Below, piece after piece: positions 26,395 through 34,684 of a DNA stretch of 64,000 nt (positions are counted from its first letter, which is position 1; each line of letters starts with the position of its first letter). A program made the translations under genes and the position numbers. The notes under the pieces were generated by a model. The model did not search any database and was not told the DNA's origin. It saw only the letters and a list, made by a program, of their open reading frames with translations. This DNA is from Blastopirellula sp. J2-11 (GTDB lineage Bacteria; Planctomycetota; Planctomycetia; Pirellulales; Pirellulaceae): positions 372,001 to 436,000 of the forward strand of contig NZ_CP097384.1 in the NCBI RefSeq assembly GCF_024584705.1, given 5' to 3'.

Positions 26395-28419
26395 CTAGCT
26401 GTCTTTGACACTTTCCGTCTCCGGTCCATCATCAATTCGACGAATGACAAGCACAACAATCCCTCCGATTGTGCTCAGCAGTTCTGACGGGGAAATAGAT
26501 ATCGACGCTTCTAGAACGAGGCCGCAGGGGCGAAGATATTCCAAATATTCGTTCAGCGGTAATTTAAAATCGATGATCCGCTCAAGACCACAATTCATCG
26601 CTTCAACTTCGAGATTTACAACGCCAAAGTCTCGGTTTTGAGTGGCTAGATCGATGATGTAATGGTGGTAAGCTTTGAGAGCTTCGTCGTGTTCTTCATC
26701 GTTGTCGATGTCGTGAGGCCTGAGGAATTCGTCGCCGACGACAAAATACCCGCCGGGTTTGAGATTCCGATAGACGTTTTTAAGATAGCGGAGCTTGTCG
26801 CCTCGCTTGATGTGATGTTCGGCAAAGGAAGAGAAGATGAAGTGAAATTCGCCGTCGGGATCGTAGTCGACATTTCCTTCGTACTGAGTGCTGTTTGCAA
26901 GTTCTGGCTTAACGCTCGGGTCGTTGTAAAATTTGCTTTGCAGCCGATTGAAACTTTCAGGATCCGATTCGACAGCGATGATATCTTTGTTTTCTTTCAG
27001 TTGTGCAAGTCGCTTTGTGAAATGCCCTGTGCCGGCGCCAAAATCGAGCAGACGCAACTTCTGTTCGCCGAAATCCTTGAAGCGATCTCGCGCTTGGCCA
27101 ACCATTCTTCGGACCATGTCCAGGTAGAATGGATGGTCCTCTTCGTATTTTTCGTATTCTTCCAGCAAAATACGATCCGTCATGTGGACCGTGCCTTTGA
27201 CGCGAGGCTGTTTTTCAAAAAAGTAAGCGGCTAGCGATTGCAGTTCATCCTCTTCCTCTTCTACGCTGGTTGTGGGAGATATTCTTGGTTCGACTAGCCG
27301 ACAATGGCGGAGCATCGCGTCGAACAAGCGGTTGCGGGTGTCGATCTCTTCGGGAGAGAGACGAAACTCAATCATTCGATTCTCTTCGTCATAGAGCGAG
27401 AGAACCCGATTGGCTGAGGCTTCGGTCGTATCGGAAAGTATCGAGTAGTCTACAGCGCGAAGCTTCGCGATGTTTTGAAACGTAAACATCGTGCCGACGT
27501 GCACATTGTATCTGCATGCGTGCTTCTTGATCGTTGACCAATACTTTTGCAGCAGGTCCTTGGACTTGCAGATAAAAATTCGTTCGCTGCTGGGGTCTGT
27601 CGTTTCGAGAATCTTGCGGCCCAGATTTGCGTTCCAAAAATCTTCGACCTCGTCCAGAACGGCGATTGCACGCACGCGGCAGGCAAGGGAACTTTGCAGG
27701 TGCACGAGAAGTTCTGGATATTGCATGCGATGGAGACTCAGAACAAACCCGTTACCGTGTGATGCGTCGCCGACGAGAACTTGATTGCTGATTTCCTCCA
27801 CCGCTCGAGTAATGATCTCTTGGTAACAACGGTTGGCCGGTTCGGCATGGTCCGAAATCGTAGCGTCCAACGCTTGGTGGATATTGCGACTTGCGGCGTT
27901 CAGTCGCGATCGCGATTTTTCCGGCCACCATGGAGTGCTCGCGTCGCATATTTGCTTCCATCGCTCCTCGTATTTGCAAAAATCTGCGAGTAAGAACTCT
28001 TGGTATTGTTCAAAGTCTTCAACGGCGTTAATCACCTTTCTCACCGTTTGCTTTAATTGAAGGAAGTCAGTAGCGTCGGCGGCGACAAGATGTGACAGCG
28101 GATGGTATCGATCAAGTTTGTGATTCGCCGTCAACACGATCAGAGGGCGATTTTGGCTAACCAAGTGGCCTGCTTCGTAGTTGAGCCAAGGTCGGAGGGA
28201 AGAATAGTCGGTAACAAAGCCGACGCCAAGAGTCGCCTGCTTCAGCGCCTCTTCGATCTCGAAGTACATCCGGCCTCCTGGTTCAATGTCCGTCGAGATG
28301 AATATCTCGCATTTCTGCTGAGAAAGCACTTTGTGAAGGATTGACTTGAAGCCTTTTGCAAGCTTTCTCGCTTGGTTACCAGACCAAGATAGGAAGATCA
28401 ACTTTTGTTCAATGCTCAT
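26395..28419 (-). CDS. TIR domain - unknown module - SAM-dependent methyltransferase fusion
   Basis: 674 residues. TIR domain at about 5-135: FLSWSG start, ISTDIEPGGRMYFEI, FVTDYSSLRPWLNYEAG with the expected catalytic Glu82, then PLIVL. This is the 'SWSG / W..FEAG' TIR subgroup that in bacteria cleaves NAD. Residues about 190-375 form an alpha/beta module I cannot name. Residues about 420-610 are a class I methyltransferase: motif I LLDFGAGTG (457-465), acidic Glu484 ending strand 2, FSSFAEHH (529-536) and NLKPGGYFVVGDEF (552-565). The last 60 residues may include a hydrophobic strand. It is the first gene of a two-gene operon with the Macro membrane protein. Sampled lines are only 42-53% GC, suggesting transfer. 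I infer antiphage signalling. Confidence 0.82.
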   Translation of the reverse strand: MSIEQKLIFLSWSGNQARKLAKGFKSILHKVLSQQKCEIFISTDIEPGGRMYFEIEEALKQATLGVGFVTDYSSLRPWLNYEAGHLVSQNRPLIVLTANHKLDRYHPLSHLVAADATDFLQLKQTVRKVINAVEDFEQYQEFLLADFCKYEERWKQICDASTPWWPEKSRSRLNAASRNIHQALDATISDHAEPANRCYQEIITRAVEEISNQVLVGDASHGNGFVLSLHRMQYPELLVHLQSSLACRVRAIAVLDEVEDFWNANLGRKILETTDPSSERIFICKSKDLLQKYWSTIKKHACRYNVHVGTMFTFQNIAKLRAVDYSILSDTTEASANRVLSLYDEENRMIEFRLSPEEIDTRNRLFDAMLRHCRLVEPRISPTTSVEEEEDELQSLAAYFFEKQPRVKGTVHMTDRILLEEYEKYEEDHPFYLDMVRRMVGQARDRFKDFGEQKLRLLDFGAGTGHFTKRLAQLKENKDIIAVESDPESFNRLQSKFYNDPSVKPELANSTQYEGNVDYDPDGEFHFIFSSFAEHHIKRGDKLRYLKNVYRNLKPGGYFVVGDEFLRPHDIDNDEEHDEALKAYHHYIIDLATQNRDFGVVNLEVEAMNCGLERIIDFKLPLNEYLEYLRPCGLVLEASISISPSELLSTIGGIVVLVIRRIDDGPETESVKDS

Positions 28420-28845
28420 TTGGGTATTCGCCGTGAGATGATCGGAAAATCGCCGCTAATGGTTGCCATCGTTTGCTAAAAAAATGACATGCTACTTTGC
28501 AAAAGGTCCAAGGGACATGCTTGCATCGGTCGGAAGGATCATATTACCGAACGAAAAACTCGCATGCAAACTTGTTCATTATCCATCCGTAGACGCAACT
28601 CGCATTCTATTGCCATATTCATCGCACTGAGCGAAGACTCCCAAACTCCAGCCGAAGGTTGTTTGGTTATATCTTCACAATCGGGTTCTATTGCTCGCTG
28701 ACACGTCATTTGGCCAATGCCTAATCGGTCCCCTCTTTCACCCAGCAAAAAACTAGCGATCCCCCTGCAATCGCGGTACGCTAATTGAAGGCCGTCGGGC
28801 TTTGATTTCCTCTGATTCTCATCCTCGCAATCGAGGAGACGATTC
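28420..28845. other. Intergenic gap upstream of the TIR gene
   Basis: 426 bp between the divergent TIR-methyltransferase gene and a small membrane protein gene. It is AT-rich next to the TIR gene (around 28475-28500). No convincing gene, RNA or promoter consensus was found. Confidence 0.5.
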
Positions 28846-28959
28846 ATGGCGAGCATTTTGCGAACGGGCTTGGTGCTCTTCGCAGTACTGATCTCGATGG
28901 GGTTGGTAGGGCTGATGTTGCCGTCCATGGCCGATCCGGTTTCTGAATTGGAGGCGTAA
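28846..28959 (+). CDS. Small membrane protein (37 residues)
   Basis: An ATG at 28846 is preceded by GAGGAG at a 7-base distance, one of the best ribosome sites in the window. The product has one hydrophobic helix (TGLVLFAVLISMGLVGLMLP, residues 7-26) and a short acidic tail ending in SELEA. It is too short for family assignment. Its closeness to the Thoeris-like operon (divergent, 426 bp) may be chance. Confidence 0.5.
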   Translation: MASILRTGLVLFAVLISMGLVGLMLPSMADPVSELEA

Positions 28960-29320
28960 TATTCGACCTCCCGGGCGCTTATGGAAGTCGAGCGGAACGT
29001 CTATAGCCATCGTGACGCCGATGATCGCGTCGCCAACGGGATTGACGACCAAAGCCAACTTGACGATATCCAACGCGAGTTCAATCTGGCTCCGTATAGC
29101 GAATCCGAGGCCGACTCCGCCCCTTGCGGTTGCCGCAGTCGTTCTCTTCCGGTGGATCCCCAAGGACCGCAGACGACGCCAGCGGTGAAAGTGAGGAGTA
29201 ATTGCGGCGCTTCGGTGCGTCCAGACGTACCCTGCGACTACAATTCACACGTATGGATGGTCCGTACCGAGGGCGCTGCGGTTTGCTTGCCGGGGCATAG
29301 CGGTGAAACGGCATGACCGG
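28960..29320. other. Gap without a convincing gene
   Basis: 361 bp. Overlapping reading frames of 77-114 codons exist on both strands, but none has a ribosome site or recognisable composition. The minus-strand frame 28819-29163 has a hydrophobic stretch (LALDIVKLALVVNPVGDAII) and could be a remnant; I do not call it. Confidence 0.4.
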
Positions 29321-29857
29321 TTAGGGAGCCTGTGGCGTTGAACGTCGATCAACGGCGACGGCGAATTTGGCGCCGGCGTAGCCCATCGCCAGAGCAAACA
29401 ACAGATGGCCGGTTTTCATGAACGTTTCGCGATTGATTGATTCCTTGGGGACGCCTTGGCTTACTCCAACACCCAGAAACCCGCCGCTCGACGCTGTCGG
29501 AGCTTTTGGCTTCGGTATCTCCTTCCCTGAAAATATATCGACCCAAGTGGTTTTCGCCATGGCTTGAAACAACGGTTGGAGCAGATGCGAAGCCGGCAGT
29601 TGACTCTCATAAGGATCAAGCTCTCGGTTGCCGCCTGACCAAACGAGGACTCCATAACAGATCGCTGGAATCACAAACCCAATCGCATACGCGCGTTCAA
29701 TCCCGTTGCCGACCAAGGCGACGATCGCCAGCCCCATCAACAGCACCATGGCCAGAAAGATCATGCCTGACGCCAGCCATCCCCCAGCGTTAAGCGTGGC
29801 CAAGCCGAGCCCGGCGATAAGCGCCACCACCATCAGTTCGCGTAGAGAGTAGGACAT
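29321..29857 (-). CDS. Small integral membrane protein of unknown function
   Basis: 178 residues. Three hydrophobic stretches near the N-terminus (about 9-25, 28-50 and 55-75) and one near the C-terminus (about 147-167, LLFALAMGYAGAKFAVAV), with a Gly/Pro/Lys-rich loop between. The opening SYSLRELMVVALIAGLGLA is common in planctomycete small membrane proteins. It lies 121 bp downstream of the cupredoxin-like gene on the same strand, with an inverted repeat between them. No function can be proposed. Confidence 0.65.
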   Translation of the reverse strand: MSYSLRELMVVALIAGLGLATLNAGGWLASGMIFLAMVLLMGLAIVALVGNGIERAYAIGFVIPAICYGVLVWSGGNRELDPYESQLPASHLLQPLFQAMAKTTWVDIFSGKEIPKPKAPTASSGGFLGVGVSQGVPKESINRETFMKTGHLLFALAMGYAGAKFAVAVDRRSTPQAP

Positions 29858-29888
29858 AGGCGATACTCGGAGGCAAAGAAAAGCAGGC

Positions 29889-29963
29889 CAGGCCGTGCCT
29901 GCCGAATGCGTGATTATGCGGCGTGGATAGAAAATCGAGCAGCGCGGCGGCAGGCACGGCCTG
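29889..29963. repeat. Perfect 15-bp inverted repeat (GC-rich)
   Basis: CAGGCCGTGCCTGCC at 29889-29903 and GGCAGGCACGGCCTG at 29949-29963 are exact inverse copies 45 bp apart, between two minus-strand genes. Each arm is also partly self-complementary. It may act as a transcription attenuator or be a dispersed repeat. Confidence 0.6.
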
Positions 29964-29978
29964 CCCTACGATGACGCG

Positions 29979-30776
29979 CTATTTCAAGTCTTTCGCTTGA
30001 ACAATGATCTCGCCCAAGTCGGTCACTTTGTCGGGCTCGATTTTGATCTGGCATTGGCCACGGCGATCGGTCGTTTCGTCGTTGAGTTTCAAACCGGATA
30101 GGTATCCGGTTGATTCGTGCCATAGCGCGAAAGTCCAATTTCCAGCCGGCAGATTTTTGATCGTGAAGGTTCCATCGGCGGCGGTTACGGCCGCATAGGG
30201 AGAATCGCGGATTATCAGCCAAGATCGCATCCAGGGATGAATCGAGCATGACACCGGAATCGGTACGGGTTCCTGTTTTTCAAACTTTTGGATATGGACG
30301 TCGCCAGACTGGATCAGCAAGTTGAACGACTTTTTAAAGCCGTCGATTCGATAGTTATGCGTGATCGGATCTTTGTTGGACAAATGAACGGGGCGTTTCG
30401 TCCAGATCACCTCACAATGCGGCACATAAACGCAGGCCAGATTGCCCAGTTCGATCGGCGTTTCAATCAGTTTCAAATAATCGGGATGCGGCTCGGGCGC
30501 CGTCTCGTCGCGATGGGGCGCGATCCAAATCGCGACGTTTTTCAATTCCCCCTTCGGGCCCACCAGCAGCGTTTCGTCCAAGATGGGCCCGCCGCCGCAA
30601 ACGCCAGCCGGAAACTGCACCGCCGGCGGAAGCACTTTGCCCTGGACCACGAACTTGCCGGTCAGCGTTCCCCACTCGGCAGCTTGGGCTTGCGCCAGCG
30701 GAATCGCAGCGACGATCAGCAGCAAGGCCAGCAATTTCGCGCGAGTAGCGATGGCAGTCTCCTGGGTCGAATTCAA
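29979..30776 (-). CDS. Secreted cupredoxin-like protein with C-terminal regulatory-like beta domain
   Basis: 265 residues. Signal peptide at about 14-33 (LLALLLIVAAIPLAQAQAA). The middle domain has the layout of a type 1 copper (plastocyanin-like) fold: His140 in ITHNYR and the CSIHPWM loop giving Cys177, His180 and Met183. The C-terminal 75 residues (AVTAADGTFTIKNLPAGNWTFALWHE) match a carboxypeptidase-regulatory-like beta-sandwich. This two-domain arrangement is frequent in planctomycete exported proteins, often called methylamine-utilisation or plastocyanin-like. Probably periplasmic electron transfer or copper binding (inference). Confidence 0.72.
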   Translation of the reverse strand: MNSTQETAIATRAKLLALLLIVAAIPLAQAQAAEWGTLTGKFVVQGKVLPPAVQFPAGVCGGGPILDETLLVGPKGELKNVAIWIAPHRDETAPEPHPDYLKLIETPIELGNLACVYVPHCEVIWTKRPVHLSNKDPITHNYRIDGFKKSFNLLIQSGDVHIQKFEKQEPVPIPVSCSIHPWMRSWLIIRDSPYAAVTAADGTFTIKNLPAGNWTFALWHESTGYLSGLKLNDETTDRRGQCQIKIEPDKVTDLGEIIVQAKDLK

Positions 30777-31000
30777 TTCGCGAGTCGATTGCGAACGAGT
30801 GCCGCCAATCTAGCGGAGCATAACGGCAGTGGCAAATTGTTGGGGATGCGCCGCTGCAAAGATTCTCCTTTGACAAAACTCACAGATCCATGGTCGATTA
30901 CCGTGCGGCAAGATGCCCAATGAGGCTGCTCGGTCATTTGGGACGGAAGCCGGATTCCCTCAGCTTGCGCACTCGGGCTGGTGTTGGATTGGCGCGATAG

Positions 31001-31463
31001 AAAACTCGGAGCGGTCCGGTCCAACCTTTTGGTCCCATGCGGAGCACCAAAATGGACATGGCCAAAGCGCCCAACTTAACCCACCGGGTGTTTGGGTAAT
31101 TTGTGAGAAAACTGGTCGCGGTCCGGTCCAACCTTTTGGTCCCACACGGAGCACCAAAATGGACATGGCTAAAGCGCCCAACTTAACCCACAGGGCGTTT
31201 GGGTAATTTGTGAGAAAACTGGTCGTGGTCCGGTCCAACCTTTTGGTCCCATGCGGAGCGCCAAAATGGACATGGCCAAAGCGCCCAACTTAACCCACAG
31301 GGCGTTTGGGTAATTTGTGAGAAAACTGGTCGCGGTCCGGTCCAACCTTTTGGTCCCACACGGAGCACCCAAATGGACATGGCCAAAGTCCCCAGCTTAA
31401 CCCACAGGGCGTTTGGGTAATTTGTGAGAAAACTGGTCGCGGTCCGGTCCAACCTTTTGGTCC
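31001..31463. repeat. Tandem repeat, 107-bp unit, four full copies plus a partial fifth
   Basis: Copies begin at AAAACT in 31001, 31108, 31215, 31322 and 31429, each exactly 107 bp apart; the fifth stops after about 35 bp. Copies differ at only a few bases. Each unit holds two inverted repeats: TTTTGGT/ACCAAAA with a 12-base loop and CGCCC/GGGCG with a 13-base loop. As 107 is not a multiple of three and no ribosome site is seen, it is probably not coding, although frames stay open through it on the minus strand. It fills most of the 30777-31488 gap. Confidence 0.9.
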
Positions 31464-31488
31464 ATGGTCGCTGAACCAAGGCGCCCAC

Positions 31489-32526
31489 CTAGCGTGGGAT
31501 CGTATTCGCCTGGTTGTTGCGCGGGGCCAAGCCGATCGGGACGTTTTGGACGCCGCTGCGTTGTTGTTGCATGCCGAATTTTTGTTGTCCCGGCGCGGTG
31601 GCGATCTCTGGTTTTTCGACCACCTTTTGCCAGCCGGACGGCAGGGTCGGTTCGTAGAACGAGCGGCGGAACAGGTTCAGTTGCTGCACGTTCAGCGCGA
31701 AATCGCCTTGGGCGAAGGTTTTGCGGTTTTTGAACTCGTACGCGGTGCGGGTATGGACCGGCGGTTGGGCGTAGGGGTTCCAGTTGCGATCGAAGACTTG
31801 GATCGCGAGCGGCAGGAACTCGGCCTGGTCGATCACGATTTCGACATGGTGAAAGTTTTGCGAGTCTTCAAGATACTTGGGCCAGGCTTCGAGCCAGTAT
31901 TCGGTTTCGTTGCCCGGCGGCGTGGTGACGCGGAGCCAGTATCGCGCGTTGATCTCGGCCTTGTTGGCGCCAAACATGAACGGCAGCGGGCCATGCTTGA
32001 TCGCTTGGCCTTGCTGTTCTGGGGGCAACTGACGTTCGATCAGTTGGCGTTTTGGCGCGTTGTACTCGAAGATCGATTTGCCGTCGCAAACCCAGTGTTC
32101 CAGGAAGTCGCCGGGAACCGGTTCGTAAGTCGGCTGACCGCCGGGTTGCTGCGGCGCTCGATATTCGTCGAGCTTGGTCAGCTGAAAGCTTCCCTTGTCG
32201 GGATTTTCGTATTTTAGCTCACCGGTCGCGAGCGTCTTATGATCTTGCGGCGGTCCAAAGACCGAATCGTATTCCCAGCGGTTGAACTGGCATTCGTACT
32301 GCTGCACTTTGCTGCTGCGGAATTCCCAAAACGAGAGGATCTCGTCCAGGTACTGCAGATGCTGCGGCGTCAGTTCGGCGACCCATTGCGGCTGCGGCAT
32401 TTGGGGCGGAGCAGGGGCGCGCTGCGGGCGAACTTGACCAGATGGGATGACGGGAGCTTGAGCCTGAGCGGCGACCGAAATGGTGACCAAGACCAGGGCC
32501 GCGGCGGCGAAGATTCCGTTCTTCAT
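31489..32526 (-). CDS. TIGR03009-type planctomycete secreted protein
   Basis: 345 residues from the ATG at 32526, where a signal peptide begins (MKNGIFAAAALVLVTISVAAQAQA); the frame extends to 32574. After a Pro/Gln-rich linker the domain has LTPQHLQYLDEILSFWEFRSSKVQQYECQF and then beta-rich segments (GELKYENPDKGSFQL, HWVCDGKSIFEYN, PLPFMFGANK). This order fits the planctomycete-specific TIGR03009 domain, whose fold resembles LolA/LolB lipoprotein carriers. The tail is Gln/Asn-rich. It lies directly after the 107-bp repeat array. Function unknown, possibly lipid or lipoprotein handling. Confidence 0.75.
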   Translation of the reverse strand: MKNGIFAAAALVLVTISVAAQAQAPVIPSGQVRPQRAPAPPQMPQPQWVAELTPQHLQYLDEILSFWEFRSSKVQQYECQFNRWEYDSVFGPPQDHKTLATGELKYENPDKGSFQLTKLDEYRAPQQPGGQPTYEPVPGDFLEHWVCDGKSIFEYNAPKRQLIERQLPPEQQGQAIKHGPLPFMFGANKAEINARYWLRVTTPPGNETEYWLEAWPKYLEDSQNFHHVEIVIDQAEFLPLAIQVFDRNWNPYAQPPVHTRTAYEFKNRKTFAQGDFALNVQQLNLFRRSFYEPTLPSGWQKVVEKPEIATAPGQQKFGMQQQRSGVQNVPIGLAPRNNQANTIPR

Positions 32527-32758
32527 TCGAGGCGTACCAACGTGCAGATGATTTCGTGCGGTCACGGCGAACATCCCTGTCGCTGCGACGCGGCAGGCGA
32601 TTCCGGGGAGAGGACTGCCGCAGTCGGAAAGTTTAACAGGCCGCCTAGACGCGACCTAGAGCAGATTTCGCCCCTGGGGAGGGGAGAAAGGGAAGAATTG
32701 GGTGCGTGCTAGCACGCAGGCGCGAAATGTCGAATGTCTAATCTGGCGCAGAACGCGC

Positions 32759-34210
32759 TCAGAGGGCCGTTTGCTGCTCGTCGGCGGTTAGCTGCTGATC
32801 GATCTGGGCTTTTTGCTTCTCTTGCGTCTCGACCAAGGCTTCTCGCAGCGTTTGGACCGAGCGATAGGTGCGGCTCACTTCGGCCAGGACGGTCTTCAAG
32901 TGAGCGTCTAGACGATCGTTGTAGGCGGAGATCTGCTCCAACTCTTTCGTGACGTTATTCAGGTCTTTGTCGAGCGAAACGCCAAGCGCTTCGCGACGCT
33001 GAACCACTTCCTGCGTGCGCGTAATCTGGGCGTCGGTCAGGCCGATTTCGGTCTGATAGGCGGCGATCTGATCACGCAAACTGTTGAGCATTGAGTAAGC
33101 GAAACGGAACTCGCTGCTAAAGTCGTGCAGGGGACGGCGATAAACGTCTTCTTCGATTTTCACCGTGCCGTCGGCCGCCATTTCGGCGGCGGTGGTCGCA
33201 TCTAGCAGGGTCGTATCGCCTTGCTTGAATTCGGTCGGAGCGCCCTGTTTCAGATCGGGAGCGACGGCCAAACCGGTCGCCGATTCAAAGTTTTCACGTG
33301 GTGCGGCGACATCCGAATCGGAGTCGACGTCGACCGACAGATCTTTCAGGAAGGTGACACGTTTCCAAACGGTCGCCGGCGGATCGTTGGGATCGGCCGT
33401 TTTGCCGGTGCGGGCGAACTGCTCTTTCAACGCTTCCGAAACGGCCGGGTCTCCCTGACCCCAAGTGAAGGTCTCGGTGATGATCTTATCGACCTCAGGC
33501 TGCTCCAGTTCGGCGTAGATTTCACGGTTGTCGGTCGGCATTTGGTCGTACAGCGTCCATGTGCCGCCGCGGTTGATCAGTTGAGCTTGTTGCTGGGTGA
33601 GCGGCAGAGCCGGTTCGAGCGTGACGTTGGGGAAGTTGGTCATCGTGACGATGAACTCGCCCAGGTAAACGCCTGGCAGCACAATTCCATCGGGCCGAGG
33701 GACTTCGCCAAACGCATACAGCACCGTGTCGATGTCGAGCGAACGATCTTGAGAGGGAACTGGCGCCATCGGATTGGTCGGATCGGGCTGCCGAGTCGGC
33801 ATCACGACTTCGATCGAGTTTTGGGCTAATTGACCCGCCTGACAACCGCGCCAGACGCGACCGCGAGCATGCATCACTCGTTTTAGTTCGGCGTTGGCGG
33901 TCAAGATGGAACCGATCGGATCGTCGGTCGAGACCAGTTGGCCGGTCATTTCATTGATTGCAGCGCCGGTTTCCAGCACTTCCACTTCGGTTTCGAGACG
34001 AGCATGCATCTCGGCTTTGTTTTGATAGTCGGCGCGCCACGCGGCTTGAGTCTTTAAGACCAACGAACTGAGAACGACAAACGCGAACGCCGCAAAGAAG
34101 CAACAGAACGTGGCTAGCACGGTGACGATATGCCAGGTCTGAAAGTTGAGATACGACAAGATCCCAAACAGCAGCACCAGCACCGCGATCACGATGTAGA
34201 AAATTGTCAT
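32759..34210 (-). CDS. Membrane-anchored coiled-coil protein, planctomycete-specific
   Basis: 483 residues from the ATG at 34210 where a hydrophobic start begins (MTIFYIVIAVLVLLFGILSYL), with a second helix at about 28-52 (IVTVLATFCCFFAAFAFVVL). Then comes a coiled coil (about 55-100), a beta-rich middle (about 110-240: VYLGEFIVTMTNFPNVTLEP), and a long C-terminal coiled coil (about 375-475) rich in Gln, Glu and Leu. No enzyme motif was found. It lies 232 bp upstream of the TIGR03009-type gene on the same strand. A structural or tethering role at the membrane is inferred from layout only. Confidence 0.7.
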   Translation of the reverse strand: MTIFYIVIAVLVLLFGILSYLNFQTWHIVTVLATFCCFFAAFAFVVLSSLVLKTQAAWRADYQNKAEMHARLETEVEVLETGAAINEMTGQLVSTDDPIGSILTANAELKRVMHARGRVWRGCQAGQLAQNSIEVVMPTRQPDPTNPMAPVPSQDRSLDIDTVLYAFGEVPRPDGIVLPGVYLGEFIVTMTNFPNVTLEPALPLTQQQAQLINRGGTWTLYDQMPTDNREIYAELEQPEVDKIITETFTWGQGDPAVSEALKEQFARTGKTADPNDPPATVWKRVTFLKDLSVDVDSDSDVAAPRENFESATGLAVAPDLKQGAPTEFKQGDTTLLDATTAAEMAADGTVKIEEDVYRRPLHDFSSEFRFAYSMLNSLRDQIAAYQTEIGLTDAQITRTQEVVQRREALGVSLDKDLNNVTKELEQISAYNDRLDAHLKTVLAEVSRTYRSVQTLREALVETQEKQKAQIDQQLTADEQQTAL

Positions 34211-34551
34211 GTCAGATCTTTGGCTCGAGCGGAGAAGATAGCCGGATGCGGATCGCAAGTGACGCCGTCAAAGTTGACGGGTCCTACTAGTGTAATTCCT
34301 ATGTCAGCCCTGAAGCGGAAATTCTGCGGAAATCGAGGGCGCATAAGATGGGACGATAATAGACTAGGAAAAATGGGTAGTCAAGTTTGTCTGTGCTGGA
34401 TTAATTCCATAACCTCTTAATAGCATAGCACTTCCGTCGCTGTGTGGCGCAGAATTCGTCCAACATCGGGGCTGTGCTCCCCCCTGACGGCTACTTGGTG
34501 CTTCTCGTGAAGCCATAGCCCTCTCTGCGGCGGTCGCGGACGATTCTGCCT

Positions 34552-34623
34552 GAATGATTCAAGTGAGAACGCTTTCCGAGACGAATCATCCCGACAGGGA
34601 ATCGTTTCATTCGGAATGATTCA
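34552..34623 (+). promoter_or_regulatory. Candidate MarR operator: paired GAATGATTCA sites
   Basis: The palindromic 10-mer GAATGATTCA occurs at 34552-34561 and 34614-34623, 62 bp apart, and the second is overlapped by TCATTCGGAATGA, another short palindrome. Both lie upstream of the MarR-type gene (ATG 34685), where autoregulatory sites of this family usually lie. Otherwise the gap 34211-34684 shows no gene. Confidence 0.4.
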
Positions 34624-34684
34624 TACGATCCGATGTCGCCGGGCTGATTGCCTGACGACTACCGAAAGTGCAAAGGGGACCGGC

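Noticed and set aside
26376-26459. 28-residue N-terminal extension of the Macro membrane protein
   Set aside because: Overlaps the TIR gene and lacks a ribosome site; ATG 26375 has AGGA in place.
25455-28419. CBASS or SIR2-type (type I) Thoeris
   Set aside because: No nucleotidyltransferase and no SIR2 or SLOG motif is seen; the effector-like gene has two membrane helices and a Macro-like domain instead.
28819-29163. Minus-strand 114-codon frame with a hydrophobic stretch
   Set aside because: No ribosome site, overlaps a better-supported small gene, and the rest is His/Arg/Gln-rich as in shadows.
31001-31463. CRISPR array
   Set aside because: Units are 107 bp with no alternating unique spacers; the whole unit is repeated.
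30934-31488. Several 60-100 codon frames inside the tandem repeat, both strands
   Set aside because: They arise because the repeat unit lacks stops in some frames; no ribosome sites, and frames shift each unit.
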